From Halobacterium jilantaiense (GTDB taxonomy: Archaea; Halobacteriota; Halobacteria; Halobacteriales; Halobacteriaceae), in assembly GCF_900110535.1 (NCBI RefSeq), contig NZ_FOJA01000001.1:2329393-2393392 (forward strand): a stretch of DNA of 64,000 nt. Direction: 5' to 3'. Position numbers and translations under genes: made by a program. Shown in pieces: positions 44,836 to 53,603 of the stretch (its first letter is position 1; every line of letters begins with the position of its first letter). Below the pieces are notes generated by a model, which was not told the origin of the DNA, did not search any database, and saw only the letters and a program-made list of their open reading frames with translations.

Positions 44836-46194
44836 TCAGATTTCGTCGGCCGTGTGGACGCGCGTGCCGACGGGCTGTTTCACGAACTCGCCGGTCGCCG
44901 TCCCGACGAGCGACGCGACGCCGCGCTGGGCGGCCAGGTCGAGCAGCCGCTGGGTGACCGTGCCGTCGAGTACGACCGCCTTCGGTGTCGCCGCCGCGCC
45001 CTCCAGCGTGTCGAAGGCCTCGTCGACCGGCGACTCGGCGAGCACGTCGAGGTCGTCGTCGAGCAGACGGACCGTGCCGCCGCCCACCACCTCGTCGACG
45101 TGGTCGGCGAGCGTCATCGGGACGTCCGCGACGCCCGCGTCCTCGGACTCGCCCGACTCGGTGTCCGGGGTGGCCGTCCCGGAGTCGCTCTCGTCGTCCG
45201 TCGCGCCGTCCGGCGTATCGGTCACACCGTCGGCGTCTGCTCGCTCGCCGGCCGAATCGGGCGCGGAGGCCGTCTCGGTCTCGCCGCCGTTTGTCCCGCC
45301 TGCCGTCGTCGCGTCGGTGTCGGCCGGTGGGGCCGGCGTCGCGCTGCCGTCTGTGGCCGCGGTCGCGTTCTCGTCCGCATCGCCCTCGTCGTCGTCCACG
45401 ACCGACGCCGGACGCTTCTCGCGGAGCGCGGCGTCGACGGCCGACCGCGAGAGGTCCTCGACGGACTCGCCGTCGGGCGCGCGAGCCACGAAGTCGACGT
45501 CCCCGACCTGGTCGAGTTCGCGGAGAATCATGTCGCCGCCGCGGTCGCCGTCGAGGAACGCGGTCGTCGTCTTGCCCTGTGTGAGGTCCGCGACCTCCTC
45601 GGGGACGTTCGTGCCTTCCACGGCGACGGCGTTCTTGATGCCGTACCCCAGCAGCGTCACCACGTCGGCGCGCCCCTCCACGACGACGACGGCGTCACTG
45701 GACTCGACGTTCGGGCCGGCGGGGTAGCCGGCGTACTCCGTGATGTCCTCGACGCGCACGCTCTCCCGGACCTCCTCTAAGATGTCGTCGGAGTCGATTG
45801 CGCCCTCGTCGAAGGCGGTCGCGAGCAGCTCTTTCGCGCGGTCGACGACCTCCCGGCGTTTGGCCGCCCGGACGTCCTCGATGCGTTCGACTTCGACGTC
45901 CGCCCGGCACGGGCCGATGCGTTCGACGGCTTCGAGCGCGGCCGCGAGCGTCGCGGTCTCGACGCGGTCGAGGCTCGACGCGATGGTGATGTGACCGAAG
46001 GACTGCCCGCCCTCGCTCTCCACGGAGACGTCGATGCGTCCGAGCTTCGCGGAGTCCTGCAGGTCCGGGATGGCGAGGTCGTCGCCGAGCAGGCCTTCCG
46101 TCTGCCCGAACGCGGCACCGACGACGTCGCTGCGTTCGACGACGCCGTCGACGACGAAGTCCGCGTGGATCAGGTACTTGGCGGTGTCCTCCAT
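44836..46194 (-). CDS. dnaG: Archaeal DnaG (TOPRIM-domain protein)
   Basis: A 452-residue DnaG-type protein with an N-terminal DnaG domain and a TOPRIM fold; key acidic residues are Glu173 (VVEGRADV), Asp215 and Asp217 (FLDGDRGG). In archaea DnaG can prime DNA and is also tied to the RNA exosome. A very long Asp/Glu/Thr/Gly-rich linker (about 266-358) separates the core from a C-terminal domain of about 90 residues. The ATG at 46194 begins at conserved sequence. It is convergent with DUF92. Confidence 0.95.
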   Translation of the reverse strand: MEDTAKYLIHADFVVDGVVERSDVVGAAFGQTEGLLGDDLAIPDLQDSAKLGRIDVSVESEGGQSFGHITIASSLDRVETATLAAALEAVERIGPCRADVEVERIEDVRAAKRREVVDRAKELLATAFDEGAIDSDDILEEVRESVRVEDITEYAGYPAGPNVESSDAVVVVEGRADVVTLLGYGIKNAVAVEGTNVPEEVADLTQGKTTTAFLDGDRGGDMILRELDQVGDVDFVARAPDGESVEDLSRSAVDAALREKRPASVVDDDEGDADENATAATDGSATPAPPADTDATTAGGTNGGETETASAPDSAGERADADGVTDTPDGATDDESDSGTATPDTESGESEDAGVADVPMTLADHVDEVVGGGTVRLLDDDLDVLAESPVDEAFDTLEGAAATPKAVVLDGTVTQRLLDLAAQRGVASLVGTATGEFVKQPVGTRVHTADEI

Positions 46195-46347
46195 CGGTAC
46201 GTAGTTGTGGTTTGGTAGGAACGCGCCCGTCAAATACCTGTCGTGGGAGCGACGGACCGAGCCGTTCGAAGAATATTTCTCTACAACCGGCGCGGTACGA
46301 CACCAATACCAACACTTAACCGAGAAAGAGACAGACGAAGTGGCACA

Positions 46348-46560
46348 ATGGTGTCTCGGAGCGCACTGGCGTGGGCGGCCTGCTTCGCCGTCCTGCTCGC
46401 ACTCGCAATCCCGTGGTTCCTCTGGCGCAGCGACGCGCTCGTCGCCGGCCTCCCGGTCTGGCTGTGGTGGCACGTCGCCTGGATGGGCGTCACCGCCGTC
46501 GCGTTCGCCGCGTTCGCGCGCCGCGACTGGGGGCTGTTCGTCGAGGTGGACCAGCGATGA
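46348..46560 (+). CDS. DUF3311 small membrane protein of the symporter pair
   Basis: A 70-residue protein with two membrane segments and a Trp-rich middle (WLWWHVAWMG). Proteins of this family (DUF3311) are commonly encoded just before sodium:solute symporters. Its stop overlaps the symporter start by four bases (ATGA), so the two are translationally coupled. An ACTTAAC element lies about 30 bases before the ATG. Confidence 0.85.
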   Translation: MVSRSALAWAACFAVLLALAIPWFLWRSDALVAGLPVWLWWHVAWMGVTAVAFAAFARRDWGLFVEVDQR

Positions 46561-48050
46561 CTGGCGGTTCGCTCGTCGAACTCGGCGTCGTCACCGCCTA
46601 CATGCTGGTGGCGCTCGCCGTCGGGCTCGTCGCGTACCGCGTCACCGACCGCAGCGCCGAGGACTACTACCTCGCGGGCCGCGGCCTCGGTACCGGCGTC
46701 CTCCTGTTCACGACGTTTGCCACGCTCCTGTCCGCGTTCACGTTCTTCGCCGGCCCGAACATCGCGTACCAGAACGGCCCCGAGTGGATTCTCGTCATGG
46801 GCCTCATGGACGGCGTCCTGTTCGGCCTGCTGTGGTACTTCCTCGGCTACCGGCAGTGGCTGCTCGGCAGGGAGAACGGCTACGTCACGCTCGGCGAGAT
46901 GCTCGGCGACCGCTTCGGCTCCCGTGGGCTCCGCGGACTCGTCGCGGGCGTCAGCATCTTCTGGCTGTTCCCGTACGTGATGCTCCAGCAGATCGGCGCG
47001 GGCGAAGCCCTCGTCGGCCTGACCGGCGGGGCTGTCCCCTACTGGGCCGGCGCGGGTCTCATCACCCTGTTCATGGTCGTCTACGTCGGCATCTCGGGGA
47101 TGCGCGGTGTCGCGTGGACGGACACCCTGCAGGGCGTGTTCATGCTCGGCATCACGTGGGTGGCGTTCCTCTGGGTCGCCACCGAAATCGCGGGCACCGG
47201 CGGCGGCCTCGCCGGCGCGCTCCCGGCGGAGTTCCGCGCGCTCGGCGGCGGCGCGTACTCACCGCAGTGGATGCTCTCGCAGGCCATCGGCATCGCCGTC
47301 GGCGTCGCGATGTTCCCGCAGGTGAACCAGCGGTTCTTCGTCGCGAACTCCGAGCGCACCCTCAAACGCACGTTCGCTGTCTGGCCGCTGCTCGTCGTGC
47401 TCCTGTTCGTCCCGGCGTTCCTGATGGGCGCGTGGGCGAACGGCGTCGGCCTCGCGCTCCCGGCCAACGAGAACATCGTCCCCATCCTCCTGAACGAGTA
47501 CACGCCCGGCTGGTTCGCGGCGCTCGTCGTCGCCGGCGCGCTCGCCGCGATGATGTCCTCCAGCGACTCGATGCTGCTGTCGGGCTCGTCGTACTTCACG
47601 CGGGACATCTACCGGCCGTTCGTCAACGCCGACGCCTCCGAGCGCCGCGAGGACGTGCTCGGGCGGGTCGGCGTCGCCGTCTTCGCCATCGCCGCGTTCG
47701 GCGGCAGCCTCCTCCGCCCGGGCAGCCTGCTCGAAGTCGGGTCGACCGCGTTCGGCGGGTTCGCGCAGCTCGCGCCGCCGGTCGCGCTCGCGATGTACTG
47801 GCAGCGCACCACGAAGGCCGGCATGTTCGCGGGTATCGCCGGCACACAGGCGTTCTACCTCGCGACCGTCTTCGGCCCGACGGTCACGCTCGGCGGCGTC
47901 CCGATACTCGCGTCGTCGTACTTCGGGTGGTTCGCGCAGGTCGTCGGGCTCGGCCTCGGCCTCGTGCTCACTGCCGGCGTCTCCGCCGTCACGACTCCGG
48001 CCACCACCGAGAACCCGACCACCTACGTCGACGCGCTGCGCGCCGACTAA
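46557..48050 (+). CDS. Sodium:solute symporter (SSS family)
   Basis: A 497-residue transporter with 12-13 membrane segments of the LeuT-fold sodium:solute family (PutP/PanF/ActP-like). Family motifs include the DRSAEDYYLAGRGLG loop after segment 1 and the SSSDSMLLSGSSYFTRDIYRPF region. Small organic solutes such as acetate, pantothenate or proline are typical cargo; the substrate here is not evident. The last four bases overlap the convergent PadR-like gene. Confidence 0.93.
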   Translation: MTGGSLVELGVVTAYMLVALAVGLVAYRVTDRSAEDYYLAGRGLGTGVLLFTTFATLLSAFTFFAGPNIAYQNGPEWILVMGLMDGVLFGLLWYFLGYRQWLLGRENGYVTLGEMLGDRFGSRGLRGLVAGVSIFWLFPYVMLQQIGAGEALVGLTGGAVPYWAGAGLITLFMVVYVGISGMRGVAWTDTLQGVFMLGITWVAFLWVATEIAGTGGGLAGALPAEFRALGGGAYSPQWMLSQAIGIAVGVAMFPQVNQRFFVANSERTLKRTFAVWPLLVVLLFVPAFLMGAWANGVGLALPANENIVPILLNEYTPGWFAALVVAGALAAMMSSSDSMLLSGSSYFTRDIYRPFVNADASERREDVLGRVGVAVFAIAAFGGSLLRPGSLLEVGSTAFGGFAQLAPPVALAMYWQRTTKAGMFAGIAGTQAFYLATVFGPTVTLGGVPILASSYFGWFAQVVGLGLGLVLTAGVSAVTTPATTENPTTYVDALRAD

Positions 48051-48325
48051 TCTCCGAGGTACTCGGCCACCCACTCGCGGTGCGCGCGCAGCCGTTTCTC
48101 GCCGCCGTCCGTGAGCGAGAGCCGGTCGTGGAGGCCGTCCTGTTCGCGCTCCACGAGCCCCCCGGACTCCAGCTTCTGGACCGCGCCGCGGAACCGCTTC
48201 GGGTCGATGCGGTCGTCGTTCTTCCGCTCGACCGCGCGCTTCACGGACTGCTGGGTGGGGTTCCCTTCGCCAGCCACCACGACGCAGATGTCTCGCCGCA
48301 GCCCGGACTCCAGCCACTTGCTCAT
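48047..48325 (-). CDS. Small winged-helix regulator (PadR-like)
   Basis: A 92-residue protein. MSKWLESGLRRDICVVVAGEG, KRFRGAVQKLESGGLVER and LSLTDGGEKRLRAH form a winged-helix domain close to haloarchaeal PadR-like proteins. The ATG at 48325 begins at the conserved sequence. Its partner or target is unknown; it is divergent from the CARF-like regulator gene. Confidence 0.85.
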   Translation of the reverse strand: MSKWLESGLRRDICVVVAGEGNPTQQSVKRAVERKNDDRIDPKRFRGAVQKLESGGLVEREQDGLHDRLSLTDGGEKRLRAHREWVAEYLGD

Positions 48326-48413
48326 AGCCGACGGTGGGTACGCGCGGGTATTACTGCTGGCGGTGTCGGCCGCCACGGGTAGCCTTTTGCCGTCGATGCT
48401 CCAAAGCGGAGGC

Positions 48414-49325
48414 ATGCAGACGCACGTCGTGCCGGTCGGTTTCGACTACGACCGGCTCATCGCGCCACTCGTGCGCGAGCAGTTGACCGTCGACCGCGTG
48501 ATTCTCCTGGAGGGCGCGGTGGGGAGTCAGGCGAACGTGGAGTACAGCCAGCGCATCTCCGAGAAACTCGAACAGGACTTCCGGAACCTGCTCGGGGCGG
48601 AGACCGAGCGCGTCTCGGTCGTGGACGTCTACGACTACGACGCCGCGTTCGAGCAGGCGTTCGCGCTTATCGAGGACGAACTCGACGCCGACCCGGAGGG
48701 CGAGGTCTGGGTGAACATCGCGTCGATGCCCCGCACCGTCTCGTTCGCGTTCGCGACGGCCGCCCACTCGATGATGGTCGAGCGCCCGGAGGACCGCGAC
48801 CGCATCCACACGTACTACACGGCCCCCGAGAAGTACCTGGAGACCGAACTGGCCGAGGAGCTGCGGGCGAGCGCCGACCTGCTGGAGGCCGTCGCAGACG
48901 GCGGCCTCGGGGACGGCATCGACGGGGCGGACCTCGAGGAGCGCCTGACGGCCGCCCGCGACCTGCTCTCGGAGTTCGACGAGCGAGGGACCACCATCGG
49001 AGCGAAACGCATCGGCGGCAGCCACATCGTGGAACTGCCGGTGGCGTCGTTCTCGAACGTCAAACCGTTCGAGGAGCTCATCTTGTTCACGCTCGGCGAG
49101 CACGGCGAGTTCGAGTCCGTGAGCGAACTCGCGTCCGCGCTCGCCGACGACCTGAACGAGGAGTACACGGACAGCTTCCGGTCGAAGGTCACGTACACCG
49201 TCGACAAGCTCGGCCCGGGCGGGAAGGGGTACGTCGAGCGCGAGGAACACGGCAAGTCGTACCGGACGCGGCTCTCCCGAATCGGCGAACTCTGGGTGCG
49301 CGCGCACCACCAAGACGGGAACTGA
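48414..49325 (+). CDS. CARF-like winged-helix regulator (HFX_2341/DUF6293 type)
   Basis: A 303-residue protein. The N-terminal domain (residues 1-145) has a Rossmann-like pattern, HVVPVGFDYDRLIAPLV then RVILLEGAVGSQANVEYSQ, recalling CARF domains of Csa3-type regulators that bind cyclic oligoadenylates. A middle helical region follows, then a C-terminal winged helix (EELILFTLGEHGEF ... YTVDKLGPGGKGYVERE). Proteins of this kind in haloarchaea are annotated as HFX_2341-type regulators. No CRISPR locus is in the window, so the ligand is open. Confidence 0.85.
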   Translation: MQTHVVPVGFDYDRLIAPLVREQLTVDRVILLEGAVGSQANVEYSQRISEKLEQDFRNLLGAETERVSVVDVYDYDAAFEQAFALIEDELDADPEGEVWVNIASMPRTVSFAFATAAHSMMVERPEDRDRIHTYYTAPEKYLETELAEELRASADLLEAVADGGLGDGIDGADLEERLTAARDLLSEFDERGTTIGAKRIGGSHIVELPVASFSNVKPFEELILFTLGEHGEFESVSELASALADDLNEEYTDSFRSKVTYTVDKLGPGGKGYVEREEHGKSYRTRLSRIGELWVRAHHQDGN

Positions 49326-49385
49326 CGGCTCGGACGGCGTCCACACCCCCACAGTTATCTCTCGGCGGGCCGACCAGTCGGTCGA

Positions 49386-49745
49386 ATGAACGCTCCACAC
49401 GGAGTCGTCGTCCACGTCACGAGCGACGAGGCGAGCGACTGGCAGACGGCCCTCCGGAACCTCGCGAATCTGGTCCGGGACGACACCGTCGAACTGCGAC
49501 CCGAACAGATACAGCTCGTGGTCAACGGACCCGCGGTGCGGTTCCTGCTCGCGACCTCGCCGGAGGCCCCGAGCGTCCGGCGGATGGCCGAGGCCGGGGT
49601 CGTGCTGAAGGTCTGTGGCAACTCCCTGGAGCGGTTCGACCACGACGAAGCCGACCTCGCCGAGGGCGTGGACGCCATCGGCTCCGGCGTCGCGGAGGTA
49701 GTGCGCGCACAGCAGCACGGCGCGAACTACCTGAAGCTCCCGTAG
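49386..49745 (+). CDS. DsrE-family protein
   Basis: A 119-residue Rossmann-like protein. GVVVHVTSDEASDWQTALRNLANLV, then IQLVVNGPAVRFLL and GVVLKVCGNSLERF, match the DsrE/DsrF-like family of sulfur-relay-linked proteins. The Cys (KVCGNS) is where family members keep a conserved Cys. A TTATC element is about 30 bases before the ATG. Confidence 0.88.
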   Translation: MNAPHGVVVHVTSDEASDWQTALRNLANLVRDDTVELRPEQIQLVVNGPAVRFLLATSPEAPSVRRMAEAGVVLKVCGNSLERFDHDEADLAEGVDAIGSGVAEVVRAQQHGANYLKLP

Positions 49746-49778
49746 CCGGTGCGACCGGCCGGCTCCGGCACGCGGCAG

Positions 49779-50822
49779 TCAGTAGCCGAAGCCGACGTGG
49801 TCGCTCGGGACCGCAAGCGGGCTCGTTGGCGGTTCCTCGGGGAGTTCGGGGTCGTTGAAGACGCCGGGCGCGACGTCGTTCGGGCCGTCCGTGTAGAAGA
49901 GGGCCGCGAGTTCCTGAATCTGGCCGCGGCCGGCGTCGAGTTCGAACTGGCCGCCGCCGTACATCGTGACGCCGTGCTCGTCGGCCCACGAAACCGTCTC
50001 GAACAGTGACTCGACCGTGCCGAACCGCGAGGGCTTGACGTTCAGCCAGTCCGGCGCGACTGGCTGTGCGCGCACGTCGTCGAGGCTGTGGATGGGGGCG
50101 TCCCAGGAGACGCGGTCGGCGTGCGGTTCGACGACCGCGCGAGTGTCGTCGGTCACGGCCGGGTCCTCCACCACGGCGTCCGGGAAGCCCTCGAAGACGC
50201 GCCGGTAGAGGTCGGGGTCGGGGGCCTGGTCGACGTCCGTCCCCTCGTAGGCTCCCTTGAGGTCGAGGATGCGGACGGCGTCGGTCTCCCGGAGGTAGTC
50301 GAACGTCGCTTCGGGCCAGTCGCTCGTGGGGTCGAGCTTGAGTTCGGCGTCCGGGGAGCGCGAGAGCAGTGTCTCGACGCGCTCGGTGTCGCCCTCCGGG
50401 AGCCGGCTGCTGACGACGAACCGCACGGGGTCGTGGGTCGCGTCGAGGCGGTCGGCGAGCGTCTCGCCGGCCTGCCGGAGCGCCAGGTCGAGCGCGGCGG
50501 CCTCGAACCCCCAGCGCCGGTAGTCCACGAAGTCCCGGCGCTCGGGCTGCCCGGCCGGCCAGAGGTCCACCTCGTCGAGGCGCTCGGAGAACTCGCTGAA
50601 CGTCCAGTCGCCGGCGAGCGCGCTGCCCAGGTCGGGGTCGGCGTCCAGCAGGTCGTCGTGGTGCTCGATCTCGTAGGTCACGTCCTCACCGCGACCGGTC
50701 GTCCCGTCCCCGCGCAGGGCGACGACTGTAGACACGCGCTCGAAGGCGGGCGTCTGGCGCGCCCGTCGCTTCAGGTCGACGGACTCGACGGTCAGCGGGA
50801 GGTCGGCGACTGCGTCGTACAT
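49779..50822 (-). CDS. Enolase-superfamily enzyme (muconate-lactonizing-like)
   Basis: A 347-residue TIM-barrel enzyme. Segments DAELKLDPTSDW, VRILDLKGAYEGTDVD, VVEDPAVTD, and VTMYGGGQFELDAGRGQIQELAALFY follow the enolase-superfamily barrel order. The KxK catalytic lysines are not clear: the first barrel strand reads ELKLD. The reaction is unknown; o-succinylbenzoate synthase or sugar-acid dehydratase are family options. The ATG at 50822 is preferred over 50849. Confidence 0.75.
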   Translation of the reverse strand: MYDAVADLPLTVESVDLKRRARQTPAFERVSTVVALRGDGTTGRGEDVTYEIEHHDDLLDADPDLGSALAGDWTFSEFSERLDEVDLWPAGQPERRDFVDYRRWGFEAAALDLALRQAGETLADRLDATHDPVRFVVSSRLPEGDTERVETLLSRSPDAELKLDPTSDWPEATFDYLRETDAVRILDLKGAYEGTDVDQAPDPDLYRRVFEGFPDAVVEDPAVTDDTRAVVEPHADRVSWDAPIHSLDDVRAQPVAPDWLNVKPSRFGTVESLFETVSWADEHGVTMYGGGQFELDAGRGQIQELAALFYTDGPNDVAPGVFNDPELPEEPPTSPLAVPSDHVGFGY

Positions 50823-50867
50823 ACCCTTCTCGACGTGAGCGACTGACAAAAAGCCGGGCGCGAACAG

Positions 50868-51563
50868 TCAGTCACCGCGCCGCAGATACGCGACGCGAGT
50901 GGCGAGCGCGAGGAAGACGGCGAGCATCGTGAGCGCGACGGCGCAGGCCGCCGCGAGGTCGTGGGCGTACAGCGAGTGGTCGAAGCCGCTACCGACGACC
51001 TGTTCGCCGCGCAGCACCGTGTGATGCGGGCCGTCGAGGACGCGCAGGAAGTAGTCCACGAGGTCGTTGCCGCCGTACCACGCGAGCGCCAGCCCCACGG
51101 CGGGCACCGAGAAGGTGGCGTAGCGGTGGACGACGAACGCCTCGACGGCCATTCCGAAGTGGCTCACGACGAGGAACCAGTACATCCCCCACCAGAGCGC
51201 GCCCTGTCCGTTCACGACGAGCTGGACGAACGGCGTCCACAGCCCGAGCTTGAGACAGCCGAAGAACGCCAGCGCGTGCAGCCAGTCGGCGTCCCAGTCG
51301 AGCTTGTACGCCGTCAGTGAGAGCGCGATGAACAGCGTCGCGACCGGGCTGTCGGGGACCAGCACCCACGCCGCCAGCGGCGTGTCCGCGAGCTGGAACC
51401 GGTAGTACCAGAAGCCGAACGCGGTGCCGGCGAAGTTGATTGCGGCGATGACCCACGCCAGCCGGAGCGCGAGGTCCTCCAGTCGCTCGGGGAGCGGCGC
51501 GACGTACCAGGGGAGGCCGTCGCCGCGGGACGAGGACTCGGCGGCGGCGTCGCGGGTCGACAT
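50868..51563 (-). CDS. DUF1405-family membrane protein
   Basis: A 231-residue protein with six to seven membrane segments. The start LPERLEDLALRLAWVIAAINFAGTAFGFWYY and the WHM-like helix WWGMYWFLVVSHFGMAVEAF match the DUF1405 family. Function unknown. Confidence 0.85.
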   Translation of the reverse strand: MSTRDAAAESSSRGDGLPWYVAPLPERLEDLALRLAWVIAAINFAGTAFGFWYYRFQLADTPLAAWVLVPDSPVATLFIALSLTAYKLDWDADWLHALAFFGCLKLGLWTPFVQLVVNGQGALWWGMYWFLVVSHFGMAVEAFVVHRYATFSVPAVGLALAWYGGNDLVDYFLRVLDGPHHTVLRGEQVVGSGFDHSLYAHDLAAACAVALTMLAVFLALATRVAYLRRGD

Positions 51564-51630
51564 CGATACCTCGGGCGTCACGCGACCGCTGCATATCGCT
51601 TGCGGTCGCGGGCGGCGTCGCCGGAGCGAG

Positions 51631-53475
51631 CTACCGGCCGAAGATGCGACGCCGGATGCTCCGGGCGGTCGCGGCCTCCGCGAGCACGACGGAGCCGTCG
51701 AAGTCGGCGACCACGCCGAAGTGCAGGGAGTCGGTGAGCAGCCGCGACAGCAGGCCCTGTTCGGTCGCGCCGACGAGCAGCATCGTGTGGTCGTCGAAGC
51801 GCGCGGCGATAGCGCCCTCGACGTCCCCGGAGTCGTCGACGACAATTTCGGCGTCCCCGAGGTCGTGTTCGGCGGCCCACGCGTCGAGGAAATTACGGGC
51901 CTCCTCGCGGCCGTCGGGGTCCGGAGCGACCCGGAGCAGCGTGATTTCGGACTGCGCGGTCTCGCGGAGCGCTCGCGCGACCCTGGCGTTCAGGTCGGCG
52001 TGGGCGTTGTCGGCGACGGGAACGAGGATGCGGGAGGCGTCGAGACCGCGGTCGCGGAACACCAGCACGTCCGCCGGCAGGCTGTTCGTGAGTTCGTCGA
52101 GCGGGCGCTCGGCGCGGCCGTTCGACCAGAGGCGATCCTCGCCCCAGCCCATCACGACGAGGTCCGCGCGCTTGCGCTCGGCGACGTCGAACAGCTCCTG
52201 GAACGAGCGGTGGGAGACGACTGTCGAGGTCTCGCATCGGACGTCGAAGTCCGCCGCGACCTCGCGCATGTCGCCCATGAGTTCGTCGGAGTTCTCGACG
52301 ATGCGCTCGCGCTGGTCGAGGCGGTACCCCCGGGGTTTGCGGTCGGGCATCTGGACGATGTGGACGACGTGGACGGTGGCGTCCGGCGTCTGGCTGGCGA
52401 GCGTACACGCCAACTCGACGAGCCGAGTCTCGGTGCGGGGGTTCGAGATGGGGACGACGATGCGGTAGTCGTCGCCGCCCGCCTCGGTCTCGGCGGTGTC
52501 GATGAGGGGGACGTAGGACCGCCCGACGAGGCCGCCGAGTAGCCACTCGCGGACCGAGAGCTGGCGGTCCGCGCCCTCGAAGCGCGCCGACGCGAGGCGG
52601 TGTTCGGTCGTCTGGAAGTAGTTCACGACCGTGACCAGCACGACGCCACCGGCGGTGTTCCCGAGCAACACTGGGAGCACGAACTCGTAGAGCCCGGTCG
52701 AGACGAGGAGGTCGCCCTGCAGCACGAGGTAGACCATCTCCGTGAAGGAGACGACGGAGTGGTAGAGCCCGCCGAGCGGGATGGCGAGGAAGGCGATGTA
52801 GACGACGACCAGCCGCGAGATGGTGTCGCGGGCGGCGTACTCCACCCAGACGACGCCCGCGACGATGAGCCCCGCGAACGCCGCCTTCGAGAACAGGCTC
52901 CACCACGCCGTCGAGACGCCCTTCTCGCCGAGGGAGACCGCGACTGCGGCGGCCTCGGGGGAGATGACGCCGCCGTACGCGAGTGCGAGCGCACCGAGCG
53001 CGCCGCCCAGAAAGTTCCCAGCGAGCACGACGACCCAGTTCCGTAACAGCGCGGGGACGCTGGCGAGCCGTTCGAGCGTGAGTGCGACCGGTGGCAGCGT
53101 GTTCTCGGTGTACAGCTGGTAGCCGCCGATGATGATGTAGATGAACCCCAGCGGGTACAGCAGCGCGCTCAGGACGGGGTCGCCGCCGGTCGAAGCCGTC
53201 AGCGAGACGTACAGCATGAACGTGATGGTGATGGCGAAGCCGGCTGCGAGCGCGCTGAAGAACAGCTCGCGGCTCCCGGACGTAATCTCCTCGTCGGCGG
53301 CGGCGATGATGCGCTGGAAGATCTCGTCCGACGTGAACCGGTCTCTGACCACCGAGCCGACGGCCGGCGCGCCGGCCCGCGAGCGCTCGACGGCGTCCCG
53401 GATGCCTTCCTCGTCGTCCGGCTCGCCCCTCGGAGACGTCCCCGACAGGTCCGCCGGCGCGTCGTCGGCTGTCAT
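51631..53475 (-). CDS. FNT-type channel fused to two UspA-like domains
   Basis: A 614-residue fusion. Residues about 45-300 are a formate/nitrite-transporter (FNT) six-helix pore, with GNTAGGVVLVTVVNYFQ typical of the family. Residues about 345-460 and 470-600 are two universal-stress-protein-like domains; the second includes VGATEQGLLSRLL. USP domains bind nucleotides, so channel activity may follow energy state. The substrate could be formate, nitrite, chloride or other small anions. Confidence 0.9.
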   Translation of the reverse strand: MTADDAPADLSGTSPRGEPDDEEGIRDAVERSRAGAPAVGSVVRDRFTSDEIFQRIIAAADEEITSGSRELFFSALAAGFAITITFMLYVSLTASTGGDPVLSALLYPLGFIYIIIGGYQLYTENTLPPVALTLERLASVPALLRNWVVVLAGNFLGGALGALALAYGGVISPEAAAVAVSLGEKGVSTAWWSLFSKAAFAGLIVAGVVWVEYAARDTISRLVVVYIAFLAIPLGGLYHSVVSFTEMVYLVLQGDLLVSTGLYEFVLPVLLGNTAGGVVLVTVVNYFQTTEHRLASARFEGADRQLSVREWLLGGLVGRSYVPLIDTAETEAGGDDYRIVVPISNPRTETRLVELACTLASQTPDATVHVVHIVQMPDRKPRGYRLDQRERIVENSDELMGDMREVAADFDVRCETSTVVSHRSFQELFDVAERKRADLVVMGWGEDRLWSNGRAERPLDELTNSLPADVLVFRDRGLDASRILVPVADNAHADLNARVARALRETAQSEITLLRVAPDPDGREEARNFLDAWAAEHDLGDAEIVVDDSGDVEGAIAARFDDHTMLLVGATEQGLLSRLLTDSLHFGVVADFDGSVVLAEAATARSIRRRIFGR

Positions 53476-53573
53476 TACCCGGAGCGTACCGCTGGCGGGG
53501 CCTAAGTGGTTTAGGTTCGCGGTGCTCGCTCGGCATCCCGCAGGCAGTCTGGGGCGCGTGCCGCGACCGACCC

Positions 53574-53580
53574 AATTAAG
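53574..53580 (+). promoter_or_regulatory. TATA-like element of pdxS
   Basis: AATTAAG centred 27 bases before the pdxS ATG at 53604, consistent with a leaderless transcript. Confidence 0.55.
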
Positions 53581-53603
53581 CAGCGCCGCGCTAACGTTCA
53601 GGT

